In this document: positions 34,027 to 44,263 of the stretch, piece by piece | How positions within the stretch are numbered: the first letter of the stretch is position 1 | Layout: each line of letters opens with the position of its first letter | Source of the DNA: Nocardioides euryhalodurans | GTDB taxonomy: Bacteria; Actinomycetota; Actinomycetes; Propionibacteriales; Nocardioidaceae | Length of the DNA: 64,000 nt | Assembly: GCF_004564375.1 (NCBI RefSeq) | Contig: NZ_CP038267.1 | Span: forward strand, 825,501 to 889,500 | Direction: 5' to 3' | Translations under genes and position numbers: made by a program | Notes under the pieces: model-generated | What the model was told of the DNA's origin: nothing | The model's input: the letters and a program-made list of their open reading frames with translations, nothing else | The model's database searches: none

Positions 34027-36115
34027 CCCTGCCGGGCGCGTCCTCGGTGACGACCGGGTCCTCGGTCCTGGCGCCGGGAGCCGGCTCCGGCAGCCACAGC
34101 CGGACCGTCGTGCCCCCCTCGTCCCGGGACTCGATCTCGAGGCCGCCTCCGGCGATCGCCGCTCGTTCGCGCATCCCGGCGATGCCGAGGTGTCCCGGCC
34201 GGTGACGCAGGCCCGCCGGGTCGATGCCGACGCCGTCGTCGGACACAGTGACCTCGACGCCCCGCGCCGTCCGCTCCAGGCCGATCCGGACCCGGTCCGC
34301 GCCGGCGTGCTTGCGCACGTTGACCATCGCCTCCCGGGCGATCCGGTAGGCCGTCACCCGGATGCCCTCGGGCACGTCGACCTCTGTGTCCCCCTCCACC
34401 GACCAGCGCACCGCGTCCTCGAGGACGTACGCCGCCGCGTCGGCCAGCGCGTTGGCGAGGTCGGTCCGCTGCGCCGGTGACTCGAGGTCGAAGAGCAGGT
34501 GGCGCAACCGGTCGGTAGCGTGGCTGACGGACTCTCGGACCCCCTCGAGGGTGGGCAGCAGCTCCGGGGCGCTCCGCTCGACCTCCCGGCGGAGCAGCAG
34601 CATCCTCAGCTCGACTGCCGCGAGCGCCTGCACGGAGTCGTCGTGGACGTCGGCCGCGATCCGCGATCGCTCCTCCTCCTCGGCCTGGACCAGCCGCTCG
34701 AGCAGCGCCTGCCGCTGGTCGGCGAGCTCCTGCAGCGACCGCTCCGCCTCCAGGCTCTCGGAGATGTCGCGCTGCACGGTCGCGAGCAGCCACGGTTCCC
34801 CGGTGCGGGGGTGCAGCATCACGAAGCTCGCGATCGCCACGGGGGTCGGCGGCCCGCCCCGCAGGTCGCGCAGCGTCGACTCCCCCTCCCAGTGGCCGCG
34901 GGTCATGACGGCCGGCTGCTCGATCTCGAGCGAGGCCCGCAGGCCCTCCTCGGTGAGGTAGTCGGCGATGGTCGTCGTCGTCACGTCCGCGTCCGGCTCC
35001 AGACCGACGATCCGGCGCCCCGCCGGGTTGACGTAGACCACGCCGCCGTCGGTCCCGGCGATCGCGATGAAGTCGCTGGATGCGTCGACGAGGGCACGGA
35101 AGCGCTCGAGCTGGAGCTGCTGGTCGGCGATCTCGAGGCTGGCGGACCTCCGGTCGGTGTTCAAGGTCACGAACGCCCGGACGATCGCGACCACCACCCC
35201 GGCCACCGCGAGCATCGGGGTCAGGACCGGGACGGCCGGATCGGGCTCGACCACCAGGGTGATCACGCACACCAGGGCCAGCCCGGAGGGCACGAGGAGG
35301 GTGACCTCCCGGTCGGAGGCACGTCGGCCGCCGCGACCGGTGATCCAGGGCGTGAGCGCGATCAGGGCGGTCGCCGCCAACGAGAGCGCCGCCAGCGGGG
35401 TGCCCGGTCGGTAGGTCCCCGCCGCCACCCGGTAGAGGAACACCACGTCCACGACCGCGAGGGCGACCACCCCGAGCCCGAGGACCAGCAGGCGGGGCGA
35501 GGGCCACCATCCCGATGCCGCCAGGAGGGCGGCCACCATCATCAGGAGGGCGACGTCCACCAGCGGGTAGGCGAGGTTGGTGACGACGACGTCCGTCGGG
35601 GTGCCGCTGACCGTGAGTGCGACGAGCGTGTCGTAGAACAGCGCGAAGACGACGGTGGCGACGGTCAGCGCCCCCACCAGGCCGTCCAGGGCGCGGATGA
35701 CCGACAGCCGCGGTGTGTCGACGCGCAGCAGCAACGTGACGGCCACCAGCAGCGCGGCACTGCTCGCCAGCCAGCACAGGTCGGCCACCGACGGGTAGGG
35801 CACGGGATCCATGCGTCGCACCACGGCGAGGTAGACGACGAAGCCCGCCGAGCGGAGCACGACGGCGGCGGCCAGGACCGACCAGAGCAGTCGTCGGTGC
35901 TGCCGGGTGGCAGGTCGCAGCACCGCGGCCACCGCGGCGAGGACGTAGGCGGTGCCCTGCAACCAGCCGTCGAGCAGGACGTCGAACCCCGGCTCCTGCC
36001 GGACACCGGGCAACGTCGAGACCGTGAAGAGCACGACCGCGAGCAGCAGCGCCGTCAGCGTGATCCGGGCCGCGCGGAGGCCACCGGCGGGGCTGGTCGG
36101 ACGGGCCTCCCCCAT
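34016..36115 (-). CDS. Membrane sensor histidine kinase, NarL type, with PAS domain
   Basis: 699 residues. About nine to ten membrane spans fill the first 300 residues, an MASE-like sensory array. A PAS domain follows (FRALVDASSDFIAIAGTDGG, with YVNPAGRRIVG), then HisKA_3 with H491 in IAADVHDDSVQALA, and a complete ATPase domain (REAMVNVRKHA with the N-box asparagine, SDDGVGID, GHLGIAGMRERA). It should phosphorylate a LuxR-type regulator; the one at 31733-32383 is the obvious candidate. The signal is unknown. Confidence 0.9.
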   Translation of the reverse strand: MGEARPTSPAGGLRAARITLTALLLAVVLFTVSTLPGVRQEPGFDVLLDGWLQGTAYVLAAVAAVLRPATRQHRRLLWSVLAAAVVLRSAGFVVYLAVVRRMDPVPYPSVADLCWLASSAALLVAVTLLLRVDTPRLSVIRALDGLVGALTVATVVFALFYDTLVALTVSGTPTDVVVTNLAYPLVDVALLMMVAALLAASGWWPSPRLLVLGLGVVALAVVDVVFLYRVAAGTYRPGTPLAALSLAATALIALTPWITGRGGRRASDREVTLLVPSGLALVCVITLVVEPDPAVPVLTPMLAVAGVVVAIVRAFVTLNTDRRSASLEIADQQLQLERFRALVDASSDFIAIAGTDGGVVYVNPAGRRIVGLEPDADVTTTTIADYLTEEGLRASLEIEQPAVMTRGHWEGESTLRDLRGGPPTPVAIASFVMLHPRTGEPWLLATVQRDISESLEAERSLQELADQRQALLERLVQAEEEERSRIAADVHDDSVQALAAVELRMLLLRREVERSAPELLPTLEGVRESVSHATDRLRHLLFDLESPAQRTDLANALADAAAYVLEDAVRWSVEGDTEVDVPEGIRVTAYRIAREAMVNVRKHAGADRVRIGLERTARGVEVTVSDDGVGIDPAGLRHRPGHLGIAGMRERAAIAGGGLEIESRDEGGTTVRLWLPEPAPGARTEDPVVTEDAPGRVRR

Positions 36116-36166
36116 GTCACTCCCAGGTCGCAGTCGCGCGACGGACGCGCCGGATGCTGGTCGATG

Positions 36167-36418
36167 CTAGCCGCCCGGCGCGTCACTCCCGCGCTCGTGC
36201 CGCGGGACGAAGTCGTCGGGCTCGCGCTCGATCATGTAGTTGCGATCGGCCTCGACGCCCTCGACCGTGCTTCGCAGCCAGCCCTCGTCGTCGGTCTGGA
36301 TGTCACGCTCGGCGAGCTGGTCGCGGAGGTACTGGACCAGGTCGTCCTCGGTGCCGGCGTCGTGGGCCACGGAGGTGGCGTCGACGGCGGCCTGGAGATC
36401 TGCGTCGTAGCTGGCCAT
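36167..36418 (-). CDS. Small hypothetical protein
   Basis: 83 residues from the ATG at 36418, 4 bases after the GlgC-like gene. The upstream open frame overlaps that gene and is rejected. The sequence is acidic and helical (ASYDADLQAAVDATSVAHDA, DLVQYLRDQLAERDIQTDDE) without membrane spans. No family recognised. Its position suggests co-expression with the nucleotidyltransferase. Confidence 0.6.
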   Translation of the reverse strand: MASYDADLQAAVDATSVAHDAGTEDDLVQYLRDQLAERDIQTDDEGWLRSTVEGVEADRNYMIEREPDDFVPRHERGSDAPGG

Positions 36419-36422
36419 GGCC

Positions 36423-37658
36423 TCAGCGTAGGTGCCCGGCGGTGCTCCCGGGCTCCAGCCGTGCGCCCCGCGGGACCCGCTCCCCCGCGGCGACCGCGCT
36501 GTCTCGACCGACGAGCACGATGTCGGCGCTGTCGTCGAGGTCGGCGTCCGCCGATCCGACCCGGGCACCCTCACCGATCCGGGAGTGCTTGTCGACGATC
36601 GCGCCGGCCACCCGCGCGTCCTCCGCGACCACCACGTCGGCGAAGATCACCGAGTCACTGACGTGGGCACCCCGGTGGACCACCACCCCGGGGCCGAGCA
36701 CGCTGCGCTCCACCCGTCCACCGACGACGCAGCCGGAGCTGACCAGGCTCCCGGTGACCTGGGCGGTGTCGAGCAGGCGAGCAGGTCCGCGCTGGGTGTG
36801 GCGCGTCAGGATCGGCCACGCGGGGTCGTTGAGCACGCCGGCGTCGTCGGCGATCAGCTCCTGGTGCGCCCGGAGGTAGTAGTGGGGCTGACCCAGGTCG
36901 CGCCAGTAGCCCGCCAGCGGAAGGGCGTGGGTGTGCCCGCGCTCGACGAGGCGCGGGAGCAGGTGCTCCCCGAAGTCACCCAGCCCCGAGTCGCCCTGCT
37001 CGGCGTCGGGCCCCAGCTCGCGGTGCAGCTGCTCGAGCACCTCGACGAGGACGTCGGGCCGGTAGGCGAAGATCTCGGCCGCGACCAAGCCGCTGTCGGG
37101 GTCCTCGGGCTTGTAGTCGACGCCGACGACGCGGTCCCCGTCGAGGGAGACGACGGCGTGGTCGGGAGCGTCGGCCACTGGGACCTCGGTCGTGACCACG
37201 GTGCACTCGGCCTCGCTCGCGAGGTGCGCGTCGACCAGGTCCGCGAAGTCGTAGCGGTAGACGTGGTCGGCGCTCATCACCAGCAGCACCTCGGGACCGG
37301 ACTGCGCGATCTGGTCGCGGACCCGGTAGAGCTCGTCGGCATTGCCACGGGCGAAGCCGTCCTCGTCCGCCCCGCCGGTCCCCTCCTCCGGCATCAGCAG
37401 CCGCAGCCCGCCACGCGTGCGGTCGAGGTCCCACGGCCGGCCGTTGGCGACCTGCTCCTCGAGGGAGGTGCCGTGGTACTGGACCGAGAGCCACACGTGG
37501 TCGATCCCGCTGTTCGACAGGCTGGACAGGGCGAAGTCGACCAGCTGGTAGACCCCGGCGACGGGCAGCGCGGGCTTGGGCCGCTCCCGGGTCAGGACGT
37601 CCATCCGGTTGCCTGCACCGCCGGCCTGGATGATCGCCAGCACGCTCGTCCGTCCCAT
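36423..37658 (-). CDS. GlgC-like sugar-1-phosphate nucleotidyltransferase (probable ADP-glucose pyrophosphorylase)
   Basis: 411 residues. It activates a sugar 1-phosphate with a nucleotide, in GlgC ATP plus glucose-1-phosphate. N-terminal signature IIQAGGAGNRMDVLTRERPK followed by PALPVAGVYQLVDFALSSLS is the GlgC pattern, and LLVMSADHVYRYDF, GDFGEHLLPRLV and YWRDLGQPHYYLRAHQEL complete the catalytic domain. The C-terminal left-handed beta-helix has hexapeptide repeats (LVSSGCVVGGRVERSVLG). Identity to glucose is not certain; the N-terminus is slightly divergent (NRMDVLT instead of GRLxPLT). Its length equals typical GlgC (400-430). Confidence 0.8.
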   Translation of the reverse strand: MGRTSVLAIIQAGGAGNRMDVLTRERPKPALPVAGVYQLVDFALSSLSNSGIDHVWLSVQYHGTSLEEQVANGRPWDLDRTRGGLRLLMPEEGTGGADEDGFARGNADELYRVRDQIAQSGPEVLLVMSADHVYRYDFADLVDAHLASEAECTVVTTEVPVADAPDHAVVSLDGDRVVGVDYKPEDPDSGLVAAEIFAYRPDVLVEVLEQLHRELGPDAEQGDSGLGDFGEHLLPRLVERGHTHALPLAGYWRDLGQPHYYLRAHQELIADDAGVLNDPAWPILTRHTQRGPARLLDTAQVTGSLVSSGCVVGGRVERSVLGPGVVVHRGAHVSDSVIFADVVVAEDARVAGAIVDKHSRIGEGARVGSADADLDDSADIVLVGRDSAVAAGERVPRGARLEPGSTAGHLR

Positions 37659-37701
37659 GGCCCGATGGTGGCAGATCGGCGGACCCCCCGCGCCGGCCCG
37701 C

Positions 37702-38433
37702 TCAGCCGAGCAGGACCAGACCGGCGAGGGCGACCAGCCAGCTGGCGAAGCTGCCCACGAGGAAGTACTCGGTCAGGCGGTGGATGCGCTCCTGGTCGCG
37801 CCGCGACTGCAGCTCGGGGAACCGCAGCAGGCCCTTGGCCGCCACCACGATGCTCGCCGCGGTCACCTGGCCTGCGAGGCCCAGGCAGACGATGAAGAGC
37901 CGCTCCATCGGGCCGAGCAGCCGCCCTCCCTTGAGACGGGTGCCCGGGTCGCTCGGGGTGCCGTGGCGGGCGGGGTTGACGGTGTGGGTGGCGGCCAGGA
38001 CCAGCCTGACGAGCACGTTGCCGGTGCTCAGCTGCACCAGCAGCACGCCGAGGAGCAGCATCGCTCGGTCGGCGTCGTAGTCGTCGAGCACCGTCAGCGA
38101 GGTGCCGTCGAGCCACGTCGCCACGAGCCCTCCCGCCGGACCGGCCGCGCCCGAGACGAGGAGCAGCACGGTGAGTCCGGAACCGAGGACGACCAGGGGC
38201 ACCCATGGCGGCCCCTGGCCCAGCCCCCAGGTCACGGTCTGCCCCCAGGCCAGCACCACGGCCACGACGAACGCCAGGGCGAGCAGGTCGCCGGGGCCGG
38301 TGAGGTCGGCCGCGAGGGCGAGCAGCACTGCCGCCGCCGAGCCGAGGACCTCGGGCAGGACGCGGCTCGGACGCACCGAGAAGACGAGGTCGGTGACGCC
38401 CACGCCGACCAGCAGCAGCCCGATCCAGCTCAC
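37702..38433 (-). CDS. Membrane partner of SatD (DUF3307-like)
   Basis: 243 residues from the GTG at 38433, which overlaps the satD stop (GTGA). About seven spans. The C-terminal part resembles membrane proteins usually encoded beside SatD: KGGRLLGPMERLFIVCLGLA, then GQVTAASIVVAAKGLLRF, and EYFLVGSFASWLVALAGL. A conserved small membrane partner next to SatD is found across Firmicutes and Actinobacteria. No biochemical function is known to me. Confidence 0.8.
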   Translation of the reverse strand: MSWIGLLLVGVGVTDLVFSVRPSRVLPEVLGSAAAVLLALAADLTGPGDLLALAFVVAVVLAWGQTVTWGLGQGPPWVPLVVLGSGLTVLLLVSGAAGPAGGLVATWLDGTSLTVLDDYDADRAMLLLGVLLVQLSTGNVLVRLVLAATHTVNPARHGTPSDPGTRLKGGRLLGPMERLFIVCLGLAGQVTAASIVVAAKGLLRFPELQSRRDQERIHRLTEYFLVGSFASWLVALAGLVLLG

Positions 38434-39065
38434 GACACCACCTCCTGCATCCTCGCGTCGGCCTCGACCAGCGCGGCCAGCCCGTCGGCACGCACCCGCT
38501 GCGACACCGCAGACGCGCTGATCTCGAGGGCGGCCGCGATCGCCCGCTGGGTGCTGCCCGCCAGCAGACCACGCAGCACCGACAGCGAGCGGTCCGACAG
38601 GCCGCCCACCATCTCGTCGCGCAGCAGCAGCAGCGCGTCGAGCAGGGCGGGATCGGGTCCGGCCGTCCCCTCGGCCCGACGGAAGGCCGTGCGCCGGTGG
38701 CGCGTCGCAGCCCGGCCCTCGGCCCGCTGCACGGCATGCAGCGCGTCGCGGGCCGCCCACCACCCGGGGCCGTCCTCGACCCGGGGCCGCTCCTCCAGCA
38801 CGGTGACCTCGCCCCACCCGAGGCCGTGCCGGACGTCGGCCTCCGGGGCGAGCGCCAGCCGCAGCCGCAGCGTGGCCCGGACGGCGTCGCCAAGAGCGGC
38901 GAAGGCGCCCTGGTACTCGTCACCGACCGTGATGCGCAGCGGCGTCACCGGCGCGTACGCCTCGTTGACCTCGTCGAGGGCTCGGGAGAGACGACCGTGG
39001 AGCACTCCCCGGTCGTCGGCCCGCCGGGAGCGGACCACGTCACCGATCAGCGTGGATACAGGCAT
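38430..39065 (-). CDS. SatD family protein
   Basis: 211 residues from the ATG at 39065, preceded by GAGGTGAAG at good spacing; a GTG 9 bases upstream is the alternative. N-terminal LIGDVVRSRRADDR and LRITVGDEYQGAF are the SatD signatures, and the C-terminus carries a helix-turn-helix (QRAIAAALEISASAVSQRVR), so the protein may bind DNA. SatD was named in the Streptococcus mutans secretion and acid tolerance operon. The gene overlaps its membrane partner by 4 bases. It has an unusually AT-rich upstream region. Confidence 0.88.
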   Translation of the reverse strand: MPVSTLIGDVVRSRRADDRGVLHGRLSRALDEVNEAYAPVTPLRITVGDEYQGAFAALGDAVRATLRLRLALAPEADVRHGLGWGEVTVLEERPRVEDGPGWWAARDALHAVQRAEGRAATRHRRTAFRRAEGTAGPDPALLDALLLLRDEMVGGLSDRSLSVLRGLLAGSTQRAIAAALEISASAVSQRVRADGLAALVEADARMQEVVS

Positions 39066-39083
39066 GGGCTTCACCTCGCGAGA

Positions 39084-39112
39084 AGTGTAGCAAATACCTA
39101 ACTATTCCACGA
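39084..39112 (-). promoter_or_regulatory. AT-rich candidate promoter of satD
   Basis: On the minus strand the 65-base gap contains TAGTTAGGTATTTGCTACAC, strikingly AT-rich for this genome. TACACT (39084-39089) is a good -10; the -35 at 17 bases is poor, so an activator or an alternative start is likely. The motif TAGTTAGGTA could be an operator for the helix-turn-helix of SatD itself. Confidence 0.45.
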
Positions 39113-39130
39113 GATGAAGGCTCCCGCTTC

Positions 39131-39895
39131 TCAGTTGAGAATCCGCATGGTGGCCGGGAGCCCACCTCCGGCGTGCACGTCCTCGACCAGCTCCTGCAGC
39201 GCGGTGAGCGCCACTCGCTGGGCGTTCGGGCCGTACGACACCCGCGCGACCCCGAGCTCCTCCAGCCGCGCGAGCGGCAACGAGCCCGGGACCCCGATGA
39301 GCGTCAGGCGTTGCGGACCGAGGGCGTCGACCAGGGTCGTCACCTGCTCCTCGTCGAGCCTGCCCGGGACGAAGACCACCGGCGCACCCGCGTCGAGGTA
39401 CGCCCGCCCGCGCTCGACGGCATCGGCGAGCACCTCGCCCGGGTCGCGGTCCCCCGCCTTAACGAAGGCGTCGGTCCGGGCGTTCAGGACGAAGTCGGGC
39501 ACCCCCTCGGCCGAGGCGGCGGCCATCATCGCCTCGACCTGCGCGGCGGCCTCGGCCAGCGGCTTCATCTGGTCCTCGATGTTGGCGCCCACGATGCCGA
39601 GGCCGACGGCGCGCCGGATCGTGTCGGGTGCGTCGCCGTAGCCCGCCTCGAGGTCGGCGCTGACCGGCAGGTCCACGGCCTCCACGATGCGGCGGCACAT
39701 GTCGAGCATCTCGGCGACGGGGATGTTCTCGCCGTCCTCGTAGCCCAGCGTCGCGGCGATCGAGTGGCTCGCGGTCGCCAGGGCGGTGGTGCCGGGCACG
39801 TCGGCCACGACCTTGGCACTGATCGCGTCCCACACGTTGACCACGGTCAGCAGGGTCGGGTCGCGATGGAGCTGCAGGAAGTCCGAAGCCGTCAT
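39131..39895 (-). CDS. Isocitrate lyase / PEP mutase family protein
   Basis: 254 residues from the ATG at 39895 (a TTG 12 bases upstream is possible). TIM barrel of the PEPM/ICL superfamily, which makes or breaks C-C or P-C bonds next to a carboxylate: NVWDAISAKVV at the start, ATASHSIAATLGYEDG, VSADLEAGYGDAP with the metal-binding residues, GIVGANIEDQM and FVLNARTDAFV. The catalytic KKCGH of isocitrate lyase is absent; here the loop region after EDQM lacks the cysteine, so it is not a true isocitrate lyase. Carboxyphosphonoenolpyruvate mutase-like or oxaloacetate hydrolase-like activity is possible. Confidence 0.88.
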   Translation of the reverse strand: MTASDFLQLHRDPTLLTVVNVWDAISAKVVADVPGTTALATASHSIAATLGYEDGENIPVAEMLDMCRRIVEAVDLPVSADLEAGYGDAPDTIRRAVGLGIVGANIEDQMKPLAEAAAQVEAMMAAASAEGVPDFVLNARTDAFVKAGDRDPGEVLADAVERGRAYLDAGAPVVFVPGRLDEEQVTTLVDALGPQRLTLIGVPGSLPLARLEELGVARVSYGPNAQRVALTALQELVEDVHAGGGLPATMRILN

Positions 39896-39927
39896 GTCGC
39901 GATCCAAGCACGCGAGCCCGCGTCCCG

Positions 39928-40800
39928 TCAGCCCCCGGGAGCTGCCGGATCACGCGCCGGCAGCTCGCCGAGGCGCGCCAGCCCGACGGCGCCGCCCACG
40001 GCCAGCAGGAAGCCGAGCGCCGCGACCGGGCCCCAGCCGGGGCGCGACTGGTCCCCGAGCAGCAACAGACCCACCAGGGCGGGGAGGACGGTCTCCCCCA
40101 CGACCAGCGGGGCCGTGGCCTGGGTGACCGAGCCCCGCTGCAGCGCGACCGAGTACGCCAGCATCGCCAGCACGCCGGCGACGACGATCGCGTACGCCGC
40201 CGGGCTCCGCAGCAGGATGTCGACCGAGTCCCGGAGACGCTCGAGGGAGAGGTCCTGCGGAAGCATCCGGGTCGCCACGGAGGTCGCTCCGAAGGCCAGG
40301 CCGGCCACCGCGCCCAGCGCGACGGCTCCCCGCGCCCCGGGCCACCGGCCGAGGGGGACGGCGAGGACGACGAGCAGCAGGGTCGCCGCCAGGACACCCC
40401 ACTGCTCCAGGTCGCTGACCGCGACGGTGCGGTCCTCGGCCGCGGAGGCGGCGACCAGGACCAGACCGACCAGCACGACGGCGAGAGCGCCCCGGTCGCG
40501 CCTGGTCAACGGCATGCCGAGGAAGAGCGCACCGAGGACCGCGGTGACGGCCAGGAAGCTCGCGACCACGGCCTGCACGACGAAGAGCGGGAGCACGCGG
40601 ACGGCGACCAGGGTGAGCACGAAGCCCAGCCCGTCGAGGCCCACGCCCAGCAGGTAGCGCCAGGAGCGGACCAGCCGCCCCAACAGGCGTGGGTCGAGCC
40701 CCGCCACCGACTCGGTGCCGCGGGCAGCGACGGCCTGGAGCACCGACCCGGCGCCGTAGCAGAGGGCCGCCGCGAACGCCGTCAGCAGGGCGAGCAGCAC
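39928..40800 (-). CDS. DMT superfamily (EamA-like) transporter
   Basis: 290 residues, GTG start, nine to ten hydrophobic spans in two similar halves (FAAALCYGAGSVLQAVAARG at the start; SVALQRGSVTQATAPLVVGE followed by LPALVGLLLLGDQ in the second half). This is the drug/metabolite transporter pattern. Substrate unknown. 32 bases separate it from the downstream PEPM/ICL gene, so they may be co-transcribed. Confidence 0.88.
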   Translation of the reverse strand: MLLALLTAFAAALCYGAGSVLQAVAARGTESVAGLDPRLLGRLVRSWRYLLGVGLDGLGFVLTLVAVRVLPLFVVQAVVASFLAVTAVLGALFLGMPLTRRDRGALAVVLVGLVLVAASAAEDRTVAVSDLEQWGVLAATLLLVVLAVPLGRWPGARGAVALGAVAGLAFGATSVATRMLPQDLSLERLRDSVDILLRSPAAYAIVVAGVLAMLAYSVALQRGSVTQATAPLVVGETVLPALVGLLLLGDQSRPGWGPVAALGFLLAVGGAVGLARLGELPARDPAAPGG

Positions 40801-40841
40801 GGGCCGACGCTAGCGGACCGACGGCGATCCCCGGGATGCCC

Positions 40842-40853
40842 CATACTGACCTC

Positions 40854-40856
<3 letters not shown>
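40842..40856 (+). promoter_or_regulatory. Candidate -10 element giving a leaderless transcript of the LssY_C gene
   Basis: CATACT (40842-40847) lies 6 bases before the GTG start at 40854, the distance at which transcription would begin on or next to the start codon. There is no ribosome site before this GTG. Leaderless mRNAs are common in actinobacteria. The -35 region is not recognisable. Confidence 0.45.
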
Positions 40857-44256
<3,400 letters not shown>

Positions 44257-44263
44257 GCCGCAC

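Noticed and set aside
39131..39895. Isocitrate lyase of the glyoxylate shunt
   Set aside because: At 254 residues it is far too short and lacks the catalytic cysteine loop of true isocitrate lyases.
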